64,000 nt of DNA from NCBI RefSeq assembly GCF_001581005.1, contig NZ_LHZV01000056.1:1-64000 (forward strand). The letters run 5' to 3'. The notes beneath the pieces are model-generated. The model had not been told where the DNA came from. It worked only from the letters and a program-made list of their open reading frames with translations, and ran no database searches. The translations under genes and the position numbers were made by a program. Numbering within the stretch: position 1 is the first letter of the stretch; every line of letters starts with the position of its first letter. Positions 44,584 to 54,684 of the stretch are shown here, piece after piece. The DNA comes from Acetobacter orleanensis. GTDB taxonomy: Bacteria; Pseudomonadota; Alphaproteobacteria; Acetobacterales; Acetobacteraceae.

Positions 44584-45764
44584 GGCTGGCAGGCTTTCAG
44601 GCGGGTAACGGCCCATTGCGCGGCTTCCGCCACCACGCTGTCCGGGTCCTGTGTCAGGGCATGGGCATGAGGGAGCAAGTCAGGCAAGCCGGAATTACCG
44701 ATAGCGATCAGCACGTTCCGCACAAAGCGGTTGCGGCCAATGCGCTTGATGGGGGAGCCGGAAAATTTCTGACGGAAAGCGGCATCATCCAACTGGCTCA
44801 GGCTGGTGAGGTCGGGCGCTATCAGATCCGGCCGGGGTTGCAGCTTGATCTGGCGGGAGACCTGCGCGAAGCGGTTCCATGGGCAGACGGCCAGACAGTC
44901 ATCACATCCGTAAATATGCGTGCCAATCGCCGGGCGGAACTCAAGCGGAATCGGGCCAGCATGTTCAATGGTCAGGTAAGAAATGCAGCGCCGGGCATCC
45001 ATCTGGTAGGGGGCAGGGAAAGCCTGCGTGGGGCAGGCAGTCAGGCAGCGCGTGCAGGTTCCGCAGCCGCCACCGGACGGGGGCGAGGCGGGCAGAACCA
45101 GCGTGGTGTAGATTTCCCCTAAAAACAGCCAGCTTCCATGGCTGCGGGAGACAAGGTTGGTGTGCTTACCCTGCCAGCCTAACCCGGCCTGCGCCGCCAG
45201 CGGTTTTTCCGCAACGGGTGCTGTATCCACAAAGACCTTGACGCCGGGAGGCGGGATGTCCGGAACGTTGGGGGTGGGGTGAGCGGCGCTGTCCTGCCTG
45301 CTGGCATGGTGCTGCATGGTGGCAGAGGCCCGCTCAGCCGCCAGAGTGCCTTCTCTCACCACAAACTGGGCCAGATGCTTCAGCATTCCTTTTATCAGGT
45401 CATGATAGTCACGGTGGCGGGCATAAACGGAAATATTGCCCCGGTCTGGCAGGCGGAGGGTGGCCAGCGGGTCGCCTTCCGGGGCGTAGGACACGCCGAG
45501 CGCGATCACCGTGCGGGCGTCCGGCCAGAGTGTGGTGGGTTGGGTGCGTTGATCGGCACGCTCCGCCAGCCAGCCCATTTCGCCATGATAGCCTTTGGCC
45601 AGAAAATCCGTCAGCCGTTCCCGCACCTCCGGACCAAGATGGGCCGGGCAGAAGCCGATGGCGTCAAACCCCAATGCCAGAGCCTTTTCTCGGATTCGGG
45701 CCGCCAGTTTTTCCGCACCCGGCAGCATGGCATCAACCTGCCCGGCAGAATCGACCTTGCTCAC
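44580..45764 (-). CDS. queG: Epoxyqueuosine reductase QueG
   Basis: A 394-residue cobalamin-dependent iron-sulfur enzyme that performs the last step of queuosine synthesis on tRNA. Two 4Fe-4S clusters are visible: [17 protein letters not shown] and [20 protein letters not shown]-like residues follow to the C-terminus. The start is GTG 45764 or, less likely, ATG 45728. It shares the strand with queA-tgt, 162 bp downstream of tgt. Confidence 0.93.
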   Translation of the reverse strand: MSKVDSAGQVDAMLPGAEKLAARIREKALALGFDAIGFCPAHLGPEVRERLTDFLAKGYHGEMGWLAERADQRTQPTTLWPDARTVIALGVSYAPEGDPLATLRLPDRGNISVYARHRDYHDLIKGMLKHLAQFVVREGTLAAERASATMQHHASRQDSAAHPTPNVPDIPPPGVKVFVDTAPVAEKPLAAQAGLGWQGKHTNLVSRSHGSWLFLGEIYTTLVLPASPPSGGGCGTCTRCLTACPTQAFPAPYQMDARRCISYLTIEHAGPIPLEFRPAIGTHIYGCDDCLAVCPWNRFAQVSRQIKLQPRPDLIAPDLTSLSQLDDAAFRQKFSGSPIKRIGRNRFVRNVLIAIGNSGLPDLLPHAHALTQDPDSVVAEAAQWAVTRLKACQP

Positions 45765-45926
45765 AAGACGTGGCGCACAGGACAGGGCAGGCAGCGAGGT
45801 GCGGAGCCGGGCTTGCAGAAGGTCGCACAGCCCGGTGTATGGCCCGACTCACCACACAACCCGCAGAGGGGCTTCACGGCGGTACGCACAGCAGACGGTC
45901 TGGGCGGGGAGCGCATAAAGCGGCTT

Positions 45927-47087
45927 TCAGGGCACAGGGGGGATGACAGGCTGCGGCATTTCATCTTCCGTCCAATCTTCCGCCGCCCAGTTGGCGCGCA
46001 GGGTTGTGGCAAGCTCGTCCAGACGGCCTTCCACAATGGCGGCGCGAATCTGGCGCATTAGGCGCTGATAATAGGCAATATTATGCCATGTCAGCAGCAT
46101 GGGGCCGAGAATTTCATTGGCCCGGAACAGATGGTGCAGATAGGCGCGGCTGTGGCGGGAACAGGCCAGACAGTCACAGTCCGGAGAGATGGGGCGGGCA
46201 TCCGTCGCGTGGCGGGCGTTGCGCAGGTTGAGCGTGCCGCGTTCCGTATAGGCGCGTGCCGTGCGGCCTGCGCGGGTGGGCATCACGCAGTCAAACATAT
46301 CCACGCCGCGCTGCACGCTGCCCAGCAGGTCATCCGGTGTGCCTACACCCATTAGATAGCGCGGGGCGTTCTGAGGCATGGCGGGCACGGTGGTGTCCAG
46401 TGTGCCGAACATCAGCGCCTGCCCTTCCCCCACAGCCAGACCGCCAATGGCGTAACCTTCAAACCCGATATCCGTCAGGGCTTTAACACTTTCGGCCCGC
46501 AGGTCCGGCTCCGTGCCGCCCTGTACAATGCCAAACTGGCCGTAACCAGTGCGCTGCACAAAGGCCTCGCGGGAGCGGGCGGCCCAGCGCATGGACAGCC
46601 GCATGGAGGCCGCAATGGTTTCCGGCGGTGCTGGCAGGGCCGGGCATTCGTCAAAACACATGGTGATGGTGGCATCCAGCGCGTGTTGGATATCGGTCGA
46701 GATTTCCGGTGTCAGCCGATGGTAGGAGCCGTCAATGTGAGAACGGAAGGTCACACCATCCTGATCAAGCTTGCGCAGTGCGCCAAGCGACATGACCTGA
46801 AAGCCACCGGAATCCGTCAGAATCGGGCCGGACCAGTCCATAAAGCGATGCAGGCCGCCAAGAGCGCGCACCCGCTCGGCACCGGGCCGCAGCATAAGGT
46901 GGTAGGTGTTGCCCAGCACAATGCCAGCCCCGGTGGAGCGCACGGCGTCCATCGTCATCGCCTTGACGGTGCCGACGGTGCCGACCGGCATGAAGGTGGG
47001 GGTGGCAACGGGACCGTGCGCCGTGTGCAGCATCCCGGCGCGGGCGGCACCATCTGTGCTTTCACAGGTCCAGTGGAAACGGCTCAT
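45927..47087 (-). CDS. tgt: Queuine tRNA-ribosyltransferase
   Basis: A 386-residue transglycosylase that swaps guanine 34 for preQ1 in GUN-anticodon tRNAs. It has [20 protein letters not shown] with the conserved Asp, [14 protein letters not shown], and the zinc site [18 protein letters not shown]. The start overlaps the queA stop by ATGA. Confidence 0.96.
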   Translation of the reverse strand: MSRFHWTCESTDGAARAGMLHTAHGPVATPTFMPVGTVGTVKAMTMDAVRSTGAGIVLGNTYHLMLRPGAERVRALGGLHRFMDWSGPILTDSGGFQVMSLGALRKLDQDGVTFRSHIDGSYHRLTPEISTDIQHALDATITMCFDECPALPAPPETIAASMRLSMRWAARSREAFVQRTGYGQFGIVQGGTEPDLRAESVKALTDIGFEGYAIGGLAVGEGQALMFGTLDTTVPAMPQNAPRYLMGVGTPDDLLGSVQRGVDMFDCVMPTRAGRTARAYTERGTLNLRNARHATDARPISPDCDCLACSRHSRAYLHHLFRANEILGPMLLTWHNIAYYQRLMRQIRAAIVEGRLDELATTLRANWAAEDWTEDEMPQPVIPPVP

Positions 47088-48163
47088 GCGGTATCTCCGG
47101 TGCGGTGGGCCTCAAGGGGGCTGGCGCAGCGCAGCAGGCAGGCATCCCCGTAGGAATAGAAACGATATCCAGTCTGGACAGCATGGGCGTAGGCCGCCCG
47201 CATCCGCTCTTCCCCCGCAAAGGCACACACCAGCATGAACAGGGTTGAGCGGGGCAGATGGAAGTTGGTCAGCAGCAGATCCACCGCCCGGAAGCGGTAG
47301 CCGGGGCGGATGAAAATGGAGGTAACATCATCAAACGGATGCACAATGCCGTTTTCATCGGCCGCACTTTCCAGCAGGCGCAGGCTGGTGGTGCCCACGG
47401 CGATAATCCGCCCGCCTGCCTTACGCACGGCGTTGATCCGCGCTGCCGTCTCGGGCGTAATCACGCCGCGTTCCGCATGCATATGGTGTTTGGAAATATC
47501 GTTCTCACGCACCGGCAGGAATGTGCCGGCCCCCACATGCAGCGTCAGGGTGCAGCGCTCGGCACCCGTGGCGTCCACCGCCTCTAGCAGGGTTGGAGTG
47601 AAGTGCAGGCCTGCCGTGGGAGCAGCCACGGCGCCTTTATGCTCTGCAAAAATGGTCGCGTAATCTTTCGTGTCCTGTGCGGTCGGGCCGTGCGGGCGGT
47701 GGATGTAAGGCGGGAGCGCCAGTGCGCCGACATCCTGAAGGAACGCATCAAACGCAGCGCCTTCGGCTGAAAAACGCAGTACAGCGCCGCCGCCGTCCTC
47801 CCGCGCCAGAACGGTGGCGGTGTGGGGGCTGCCGGTAAAGGTCAGCGTATCTCCCACCTTCAGGCGGCGGGCATTGCGCACCAGCACATGCCATGAGGTA
47901 TCGGGCAGGATGCGGTCCAGCGTAATGCCGATATGGGCTTCCCCCCGTAGGGCGTGCAACTGGGCGCGGATGACGGCGGTATCGTTCGCTACCAGCAGAT
48001 CCCCCGCTTTCAGCAATTCCGGCAGGTCCCGCACATGGCGGTCTATCAGGGGGCCGTGTGCGGGAACATCCAGCAGACGCGCGGCTTCACGCGGTCGGGC
48101 CGGTTCCTGCGCAATCAGGGTTTCGGGCAGGTGGAAATCAAAATCTTCGGTGCGGTCGCTCAT
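47084..48163 (-). CDS. queA: S-adenosylmethionine:tRNA ribosyltransferase-isomerase
   Basis: A 359-residue enzyme that adds the epoxycyclopentane unit from SAM to preQ1-tRNA. It begins [20 protein letters not shown] and contains [18 protein letters not shown] and [22 protein letters not shown] (part shown: [12 protein letters not shown]), all typical. It is first in queA-tgt. Confidence 0.96.
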   Translation of the reverse strand: MSDRTEDFDFHLPETLIAQEPARPREAARLLDVPAHGPLIDRHVRDLPELLKAGDLLVANDTAVIRAQLHALRGEAHIGITLDRILPDTSWHVLVRNARRLKVGDTLTFTGSPHTATVLAREDGGGAVLRFSAEGAAFDAFLQDVGALALPPYIHRPHGPTAQDTKDYATIFAEHKGAVAAPTAGLHFTPTLLEAVDATGAERCTLTLHVGAGTFLPVRENDISKHHMHAERGVITPETAARINAVRKAGGRIIAVGTTSLRLLESAADENGIVHPFDDVTSIFIRPGYRFRAVDLLLTNFHLPRSTLFMLVCAFAGEERMRAAYAHAVQTGYRFYSYGDACLLRCASPLEAHRTGDTA

Positions 48164-48205
48164 GGTGAAACGGGTTTACGCAATAGGGTGCGCAGATGCC
48201 AGAGG

Positions 48206-48257
48206 GATGATGTCGGGGGATGATGTCGGGAGATGATGTCAGGGGGTGACGTGAGGT
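48206..48257. repeat. 13-bp tandem repeat upstream of queA
   Basis: Three near-perfect copies of GATGATGTCGGGG (48206-48218, 48219-48231, 48232-48244) and one degenerate copy (48245-48257). They start 43 bp upstream of the queA start, in a 299-bp gene-free stretch (48164-48462) between divergent queA and the small gene at 48463. The rest of that gap shows no gene. The repeats could be operator-like or simple slippage products. Confidence 0.75.
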
Positions 48258-48462
48258 GAGGGGAGTGGCGTCCGTGGGCGAGGAAGGCCGGATGAGGTCG
48301 ATTTTTCGGGCCAGAAAGGTTTTCCTACCATCATCCGTGGCGGCGGCGGAGGGCAGAGATCAGGCCGGGCATGGGTGCCGCCAGAGCGCGTGGGGTTGAA
48401 GAGGACGCGCCATGCGCCCAGATTACGCGTGATCAACAAACCCAAACGGAGATCTGCTTCTT

Positions 48463-48681
48463 ATGTCTTACGCCCTGCTGGATGCCGCACGTGTTGCCAA
48501 GGCTGCCAAAACTTCTCTGCATACGCTGAACGCAAACCCGGAAACCACGGAAGCTCACCAGCGTAAAGTTATCATGATTGAACGGATTGAAGCGCTGGCC
48601 GCTGCGGCAGCGGAGTCTGACGCTGGCAAGGCGATCACGCTGACGTCCGAAGAATTCTGGCTGATCAGCCGCAACTGGTAA
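48463..48681 (+). CDS. Small conserved-looking protein, unknown function
   Basis: A 72-residue protein with an Ala-rich helical middle (RIEALAAAAAESDAG) and a C-terminal TLTSEEFWLISRNW. It has normal codon use and lies 13 bp before the PEBP gene, so it is probably real and cotranscribed. I do not recognise the family. Confidence 0.6.
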   Translation: MSYALLDAARVAKAAKTSLHTLNANPETTEAHQRKVIMIERIEALAAAAAESDAGKAITLTSEEFWLISRNW

Positions 48682-48694
48682 GAAAGGCACCACC

Positions 48695-49189
48695 ATGGCT
48701 TTTGTTCTGACAAGCCCCGCTTTTACGGACGGGGCCGCCCTGCCGCAGGCGCAAGTTTATAACGGCATGGGCCAGACCGGGCAGAATATTTCCCCGGCGC
48801 TGGAATGGAAAAACGCGCCCGCAGGAACAAAAAGCTTTGTGGTGACGGTTTATGACCCCGATGCCCCGACCGGTTCCGGCTGGTGGCATTGGGTAGTTGT
48901 CAACATTCCCGCCAGCGTCACGGCGCTGCCCGAAGGGGCGGGGTCCGGCAAAGGCGGTCTGCCGCAAGGCGCCATGCAGGTGCGTACCGATTTTGGTGTG
49001 CCCGGGTACGGCGGGGCTGCGCCGCCGCCCGGTCCGGCGCATCGCTATATTTTCACGGTGCATGCGCTGGATGTGCCCGCACTGGATGTCACACCGGACG
49101 CCAGCCCGGCGCTGGTTGGCTTTATGGTGCATCATCACAAACTGGCCTCTGCCAGCCTGACGGCTCTTTATGGCAGTCAGAAGCCCTGA
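48695..49189 (+). CDS. YbhB/YbcL family PEBP-like protein
   Basis: A 164-residue phosphatidylethanolamine-binding-protein fold: FVLTSPAFTDGAALPQAQVY, SPALEWKNAPAGTKSFVVTV with the family Asp-Pro-Asp-Ala-Pro loop (YDPDAPTGSGWWHWVVVNIP) and HRYIFTVHALD. Members are cytosolic or periplasmic ligand-binding proteins; no signal peptide is seen here. Confidence 0.92.
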   Translation: MAFVLTSPAFTDGAALPQAQVYNGMGQTGQNISPALEWKNAPAGTKSFVVTVYDPDAPTGSGWWHWVVVNIPASVTALPEGAGSGKGGLPQGAMQVRTDFGVPGYGGAAPPPGPAHRYIFTVHALDVPALDVTPDASPALVGFMVHHHKLASASLTALYGSQKP

Positions 49190-49201
49190 CGTTGGCCGCG
49201 C

Positions 49202-49242
49202 GCCACACTGGCCGCAGCCCTGTCTGGGTACGCCAGTGTGGC
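49202..49242. other. 11-bp perfect inverted repeat between convergent genes
   Basis: GCCACACTGGC and GCCAGTGTGGC with a 19-nt loop, 12 bp past the PEBP stop. No T-run follows on the plus strand. It probably acts as an RNA 3'-end stem or a weak two-way terminator. Confidence 0.5.
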
Positions 49243-49287
49243 GAGACCCATCAGGGTCACGACCATTGGGGACAGCCCGTTTTAGTC

Positions 49288-49307
49288 AAAAATCTGCCCG
49301 TTAGGGC
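49288..49307 (-). terminator. Possible terminator of the folD-metF-like operon
   Basis: A short GCCC-TAAC-GGGC hairpin followed on the minus strand by AGATTTTTG, immediately after the stop at 49310. The stem is only 4 bp, so confidence is low. Confidence 0.4.
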
Positions 49308-49309
49308 GT

Positions 49310-50062
49310 TCAGCCCTGTATGGCATCCATCAGAGGCGGGAGATACTGCTCCAGTTTGACCCGCAGCGGCATTAGGTAGGCACAGCCCTGATCTTGTGAA
49401 AGCTGGCGCAGAACAGACTGGGCAAACTGGATGTTGGCATCCAGAGTAGGCTCAAAATTCCGGGGGAAAACCACATGGTTCGTGGTCTCCCAGTAAGAGC
49501 GGGAGCGTGGGCCGATAACGGGGGAAAGCCCCCAGAACACCTGCTCACCCAGCAGCCATTCCCGGCAGAGATCAAACAGTTTGAGGTCAAATACCGGCTG
49601 CGTGAAAAACCCGTCCGCACCGGCCTCTTTCTTGCGGGCAATATCTTCCAGTTCTTTCCACGGGGCACGGCGGTACGGGTCAAAGGCTGCATAAATCCGC
49701 AGATGCGGCGCTTCCTTCCGGTAACGGCGGATAATGCTTTCCGTGCTGTTGGGGTAAGTCTGGTGCGCAAGGTCAGCCGGAGGGTCACCATGCACCACCA
49801 GCACCTCTTTCAGCCCCGGCAGGGTACTGCCGGGTAGAGGGGCGCCGGGGGCAATATCAATGGCGCGCACATGCGGGATAACGGTACCAAATTGCGGCAT
49901 GGTCAAGCACGCTGCGTCCCAGCTGCGCAGCGGGAAGCGCATCAGGTCCGGGATATTCAGCGTATCCGCTGCGGGCAGAAGGGTTTTGACGCTGGCCACA
50001 TCCTGCGCCAGAGCCTCCTCGCTCCGCGGGATAAGTTCAACGGAAAGGCGCGAGAGGCTCAT
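49310..50062 (-). CDS. Short methylenetetrahydrofolate reductase-like (MetF family) protein
   Basis: A 250-residue TIM-barrel protein resembling Met[17 protein letters not shown] at the N-terminus in place of the usual [26 protein letters not shown] and [20 protein letters not shown] (the conserved Gln-Pro-x-Phe). It is shorter than typical MetF (about 290-300 residues). Its ATG overlaps the folD stop, so it shares folate metabolism context. It may have altered substrate range. Confidence 0.75.
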   Translation of the reverse strand: MSLSRLSVELIPRSEEALAQDVASVKTLLPAADTLNIPDLMRFPLRSWDAACLTMPQFGTVIPHVRAIDIAPGAPLPGSTLPGLKEVLVVHGDPPADLAHQTYPNSTESIIRRYRKEAPHLRIYAAFDPYRRAPWKELEDIARKKEAGADGFFTQPVFDLKLFDLCREWLLGEQVFWGLSPVIGPRSRSYWETTNHVVFPRNFEPTLDANIQFAQSVLRQLSQDQGCAYLMPLRVKLEQYLPPLMDAIQG

Positions 50063-50985
50063 TCCGCCTTTCCCGTAACCAGCAGGCGGGCGGCGGTCAG
50101 GGTGTTTTTCAGCAGGCAGGCAATGGTCATCGGCCCAACTCCGCCGGGCACGGGGGTAATGCGGCCCGCTACTTTCACGGCTTCATCAAACACCACATCG
50201 CCTACCAGACGGGTCTTGCCGGTCTCGGTCGTGACGCGGGTAATGCCCACATCAATCACGGTGGCACCGGGTTTGATCCAGCCACCCCGCACCAGTTCGC
50301 GGCAACCGGTGGCCACCACCAGAATATCCCCTTGCCGGGCCAATGCGGCTGTGTCTTGCGTGTGAATATGCGCGATGGAGACAGTGCAGCCTTCCGCCAG
50401 AAGCAACTGGGCCAGAGGTTTGCCTACCAGATTGGACGCGCCAATCACCACCGCGTGCTTGCCGCGCATATCACCCAACTGGTCGCGCAGCAGCAGCAGG
50501 CAGCCCAGCGGTGTGCAGGGAATCAGGCTGGGCAGGCCAATGGCCAGACGCCCGGCGTTGATTTCACCCAGACCATCCACATCCTTTTCCGGCTGAATGG
50601 CGTTGGTGACGCGCCGCGCGTCCAGACCGTTTGGCAGTGGGAGCTGCACCAGAATACCGTGAATTTCCGGGTCATGGTTCAGGCGCTCAATCAGGGCAAG
50701 TAGTTCTGCTTCCGATGTCGTTTCCGGCAGCATGTGCATGAAGGAGCGCATGCCAGCATGGTGCGTCTGGATGGCCTTGTTGCGCACATAGACTTCACTC
50801 GCCGGGTCATCCCCCACCAGAATGACGGCCAGACCGGGGGTGACGCCATGCTCATCATGGAGCGCACGCACCTCCTCGCGGATCTGCTGCCGAAGGGTGG
50901 CGGCAAAGCCTTTGCCGTCGATGAGGGACGCCTGATGGTCAGACGGAAGGGAGGGAGAAGGGCTCATCGTCACTGCTGCGGTCAA
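50059..50985 (-). CDS. folD: Bifunctional methylenetetrahydrofolate dehydrogenase/cyclohydrolase
   Basis: A 308-residue enzyme linking methylene-, methenyl- and formyl-tetrahydrofolate. It shows [14 protein letters not shown] (catalytic Lys region), [36 protein letters not shown], and the NADP-binding [15 protein letters not shown]. Length is normal. Confidence 0.96.
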   Translation of the reverse strand: MTAAVTMSPSPSLPSDHQASLIDGKGFAATLRQQIREEVRALHDEHGVTPGLAVILVGDDPASEVYVRNKAIQTHHAGMRSFMHMLPETTSEAELLALIERLNHDPEIHGILVQLPLPNGLDARRVTNAIQPEKDVDGLGEINAGRLAIGLPSLIPCTPLGCLLLLRDQLGDMRGKHAVVIGASNLVGKPLAQLLLAEGCTVSIAHIHTQDTAALARQGDILVVATGCRELVRGGWIKPGATVIDVGITRVTTETGKTRLVGDVVFDEAVKVAGRITPVPGGVGPMTIACLLKNTLTAARLLVTGKAE

Positions 50986-51162
50986 TCCGGAAAAATTCGG
51001 TTGAAAGACGTGTCTGCCATACGCAAAAAAACGCAGGCAGACAATGGCGAGGCCTGTAAGCAGGCCAAGTAGAACGGCTGAAACGCTGGCGGAGCGCTGT
51101 CCGGCGGACCTCCGGCTGCGCGGGCCTATGGTCGGGGCCGGTTTGGATAAAAAGGGGACCGG

Positions 51163-52320
51163 TCAGGCTGCGCCCGGATCATCCTTCCGGTAGGGAGAAA
51201 AGGCGCTGAGGGCTTCGGCCTCCGCCTGAATGGCCGGACGTTCTTCCGCCAGAAAGGCGGATACTGCCGAGCGGAGAGAACTGTTTTCCAGCCAGTGGGC
51301 GGAATGGGTCAGGCTCGGCACATACCCCCGCTGGATTTTATGCTCGCCCTGCGCTCCGGCTTCCACGCGGCTCAGTCCGTGGGCGATGGCAAAATCAATG
51401 GCGCGGTAATAGCAGAGTTCAAAATGCAGGAAGGGCCAGTCCCCCGTGCAGCCCCAGTTGCGGCCATACAGCGTGTCGCGGCCCATCAGGTTGAGGGCTG
51501 CGGCAACCGGGGTGTCTCCATGTCGCGCCACCATCAGCACCACGCGGTCCCCCAGACGCTCGGAAAGCAGCGGGAAAAACTCTGGCGTGAGGTAGGCGCT
51601 ACCCCATTTACGGTCCACCGTGTTGCGGTAGAACGTATAAAATGCGTGCCAGTCTGCGGGCGTAATTTCATCGCCGCGTAGCGTCTCAAAGGTGAGACCG
51701 GCGGCGTTGGCGTCCCGCCGCTCCCGTTTCAGCACCTTGCGTTTGCGGGAGGCGAGGGTTGCCAGAAAATCGTCAAAGCTGCTGTAGCCGTGGTTATGCC
51801 AGTGGTACTGCACGCCAAGGCGCGGCAACCAGCCGTGCTGGCTGAGCAGGTCGCTTTCCTGCGGCTGGCAAAACGTGACATGGGCGGAGGAAAGCCCGGT
51901 TTCTCCACAAATCTGGCGGAGGGCATCGGCCAGCACGGCGGCTGTTTCCGGGGGGGCGTTGGGCGCACACAGAAGGCGCGGGCCGGGGGCAGGGGTAAAC
52001 GGTACAGCCACCTGCAATTTGGGGTAATACTGGCCACCCGCGCCTTCAAACGCCCGCGCCCATCCTTGGTCGAACACATATTCGCCCCAGGAATGGCCTT
52101 TCAGATAGGCCGGGCAGACAGCGGCCAGCGTGCCGTCCGGCGCATGCAATGTCACATGCCGGGGCAGCCAGCCGGTGCGCTGGCAGACAGAACCGCTGTC
52201 TTCCAGTGCTGAGAGAAAGGCGTAGCTGACAAACGGGTTGTCAGCCCCCGCGCAGGAGTCCCACGCGGTCTGGCCTATGGCGTGAAGGCCGTCATGCAGA
52301 GAAACAGACCAGTCAGACAT
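51163..52320 (-). CDS. FemAB-like (DUF482) GNAT-fold protein
   Basis: A 385-residue protein of the peptidogalycan/FemAB-like family: NPFVSYAFLSALEDSGSV, HVTFCQPQESDLL, RKVLKRERRDANAAGLTFE and YGRNWGCTGDWPFLHFELCY are characteristic. FemAB-like proteins transfer acyl or aminoacyl groups, but the substrate of this subfamily is unknown. Its start is 33 bp downstream of the ridA stop. Confidence 0.85.
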   Translation of the reverse strand: MSDWSVSLHDGLHAIGQTAWDSCAGADNPFVSYAFLSALEDSGSVCQRTGWLPRHVTLHAPDGTLAAVCPAYLKGHSWGEYVFDQGWARAFEGAGGQYYPKLQVAVPFTPAPGPRLLCAPNAPPETAAVLADALRQICGETGLSSAHVTFCQPQESDLLSQHGWLPRLGVQYHWHNHGYSSFDDFLATLASRKRKVLKRERRDANAAGLTFETLRGDEITPADWHAFYTFYRNTVDRKWGSAYLTPEFFPLLSERLGDRVVLMVARHGDTPVAAALNLMGRDTLYGRNWGCTGDWPFLHFELCYYRAIDFAIAHGLSRVEAGAQGEHKIQRGYVPSLTHSAHWLENSSLRSAVSAFLAEERPAIQAEAEALSAFSPYRKDDPGAA

Positions 52321-52353
52321 GACGGCCCCCCGTCATTCACGCATTTTCAAAAT

Positions 52354-52818
52354 TCAGGCGATTTCAAACAGACCTTCGACTTCAACCGGCGCATCCAGCG
52401 GCAGAGAGGGCACGCCAACGGTGGAGCGCGCATGGCGTCCGGCGTCACCAAAGACTTCAACAGCCAGATCGGATGCGCCATTCATGACGGATGCATGGGC
52501 GGTGAACTCCGGGGTGCAGGCAATAAAGCCGCCCAGACGTACAACCCGCTTTACGCGACTGAGGTCGCCCACAGCAGCTTTGACCTGTGCGATGAGGTTG
52601 ATCATGCTGTAACGCGCGGCGTCCACGGCGGTCTCGACAGAGACAGAACCGCCCAGCTTGCCGGTGGCGAACAGCTTGCCATCCGCCAGAGGAAGCTGGC
52701 CGGAGACAACCAGCAGATTGCCGCTCTGCACGCAGGCAACATAGTTAGCTACGGGCGCTGCGGGCGTGGGCAGCGTGATGCCAAGGTCTTTCAGGCGGGC
52801 TTCAGGTGTGGTGCTCAT
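52354..52818 (-). CDS. Cytosolic RidA family protein
   Basis: A 154-residue RidA-fold protein without a signal peptide, of the YjgH/TdcF-like larger subgroup: LKDLGITLPTPAAPVANYV, LLVVSGQLPLADGK and RSTVGVPSLPLDAPVEVEG with the conserved Arg. It would hydrolyse enamine/imine intermediates in the cytosol. ATG 52818 is the likely start. Confidence 0.88.
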   Translation of the reverse strand: MSTTPEARLKDLGITLPTPAAPVANYVACVQSGNLLVVSGQLPLADGKLFATGKLGGSVSVETAVDAARYSMINLIAQVKAAVGDLSRVKRVVRLGGFIACTPEFTAHASVMNGASDLAVEVFGDAGRHARSTVGVPSLPLDAPVEVEGLFEIA

Positions 52819-52911
52819 GAGGGACTGATCCTTATTCTGTCTGGTGACTGTTCTGGCAGAATCCATGCCAGATTCTGGAGGTTCTATGGCGGACCCTATG
52901 CCGGACCGGGG

Positions 52912-54504
52912 CTAGCTGACCAGCCGCAGGCTGCCACGTTTGCGGGCGACAGGGTCGCTCTCCTGCGCCGGGAAATCAAGCGGCAGGAGCGGATCCGGGT
53001 CCATCTGGCTGTCCTGATGCGGGCCATCGGGCAGTTTTTTGTTCAGATAGGCGTCGGACAGGGCGCGAAACGTATAGTCCAGCATGGAGGTAGCGTAAGT
53101 AGCTACGGGGTCTCCCTCCACCGTGCCGGAGGGACCAAAACAGGAATAGGCAAAGCTGCTGACATACGCCTCCAGCGGCGCGCCATATTGCAGGCCGATG
53201 CTCACAGCCTCGCCAAAGCTTTCCATCAGGCCCCGGACCATAGGGCTTTCCCGCGTGGGGTTCAGTGCGAGTTCACCCAGTGTGCCGTCTTCATATTCCC
53301 CTGTGCGCAGAAACAGCCGGTGGCCGCCAATGCTGGTTTTCTGCGTAAAGCCCCCATGGCGCTGCGGTAGGGCGCGGCGCATCCCGCGTTCCAGTCTGCG
53401 CACCAGAATCTGGGCAGCAGGGTCCGGCCGGGCGGGCATCCGGTCGATAAAGCCGGTCAGGGCGCGATACATGGCCATGTGGGCGTTCGGGCCGGGCAGG
53501 GGGAGTACGGTCTCGCCCGCCAGAGCGGCGGCAAGTGCGGTCTCTGTTGTGAAATCCCGGGCGTCTAGACGGTTGCGTGTGCTGGTTGCCAGTCGACCAT
53601 CCGGCCGGAGCAGGGAGAAAACGGGGGCCAGACCGCAGGCCTCCACGCCCAGCAGGCCATCCACAGCGCTACAGGTGGAAAAGCCGGTTTCCACAGTGGC
53701 CAGCGGCGTTTCGGTCGCAACGGCGGCTTCCCGCCAGACAGCGCGGAGCGTCTCGCTCAGACCCGGCAGGACGGTGCGCACCGGCGGCAGCGGCAGGGAC
53801 TCCGGGCCGGTGCCGGAATGGGCGGTCAGCGTGGCCAGTGTTGCAATGGCGCAGGCGGCGGCGCGGCCATCCTCACTATCATAATCCAGACCGACTCCAG
53901 CCAGACAGGCATCCAGATTGGTCAGCAGGATGTCACCCGCGATAACGGGTGGCGCGGGCTGATCCGCGCTGTTTTTTGCTGACGAGTCTTGGGTTGCGTC
54001 TTTGGTCACGGCTTTGGTGGTGGCCTGTTCCGCTGGCGCTGGTGCGAACAGGTCAGGCAGCGGCAGTTCTCCGTTGCGCTGGTCCGCCGTGGTGTGGGCC
54101 GCATTGCGCAGAACAGAAGAGAGCAGGCGGATGGCGGCCACAAAGGTTTCCGCCGCAAAGCCCTCACCGGGGGAGATAAAGGCCGCCAGATTGACCAGAA
54201 AGCCGGGTGGGCGGTCAAACGCGCAGGACCAGACGGGCTCCGTAGGCGCGGCTTGCCGCAACAGCAGCAGCCACACTAGCGAGCGGGCTGTCGCATCATC
54301 CTGCGTCAGCGCGTCCACCCAGCGGGAGGCCGTGCTGGCAAGATCAATGGCGCCTGTGCCGGGCACAAGCTGGGCCAGAGCGGAGGCCGCGTCGGCATCC
54401 CACTCAGCGGGCAGAGTTACGGAGCGCAGGGGAGCATCCGGGTCTGCTGCGGCTTGCAGCGTGCTCATAAGCACGCCGTTCCAATGGCGTCTGGCTTTTG
54501 TCAT
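52912..54504 (-). CDS. Ribonucleotide-reductase (class II, NrdJ)-like protein lacking a recognisable active site
   Basis: A 530-residue protein whose C-terminal part (about 390-500: RTGEYEDGTLGELAL, SIGLQYGAPLEAYV, MLDYTFRALSDAYL) is plainly like the conserved post-barrel region of B12-dependent ribonucleotide reductases. An internal stretch GVGLDYDSEDGRAAACA matches another NrdJ segment. The catalytic Asn-Cys-Glu loop and thiyl Cys region are not found, and the length is about half that of NrdJ. It could be a regulatory or structural paralogue. It is monocistronic and divergent from the NDUFA12 gene. Confidence 0.68.
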   Translation of the reverse strand: MTKARRHWNGVLMSTLQAAADPDAPLRSVTLPAEWDADAASALAQLVPGTGAIDLASTASRWVDALTQDDATARSLVWLLLLRQAAPTEPVWSCAFDRPPGFLVNLAAFISPGEGFAAETFVAAIRLLSSVLRNAAHTTADQRNGELPLPDLFAPAPAEQATTKAVTKDATQDSSAKNSADQPAPPVIAGDILLTNLDACLAGVGLDYDSEDGRAAACAIATLATLTAHSGTGPESLPLPPVRTVLPGLSETLRAVWREAAVATETPLATVETGFSTCSAVDGLLGVEACGLAPVFSLLRPDGRLATSTRNRLDARDFTTETALAAALAGETVLPLPGPNAHMAMYRALTGFIDRMPARPDPAAQILVRRLERGMRRALPQRHGGFTQKTSIGGHRLFLRTGEYEDGTLGELALNPTRESPMVRGLMESFGEAVSIGLQYGAPLEAYVSSFAYSCFGPSGTVEGDPVATYATSMLDYTFRALSDAYLNKKLPDGPHQDSQMDPDPLLPLDFPAQESDPVARKRGSLRLVS

Positions 54505-54684
54505 GGGGCTACTCTACGCGCGTCCCAAATAACGGTGGAACCCGGGTGAGTAATCATTTGCGGTATATAATGCTCGGTATAACGAGGATATGGGGGATAA
54601 CTTTTCAAACGGCTGATTTGGCCCGTGCCGTGCGCGGTCTGATCGAGTGGAGTTGATCGCCCGCGCCCTGAAAAACATGGACCA

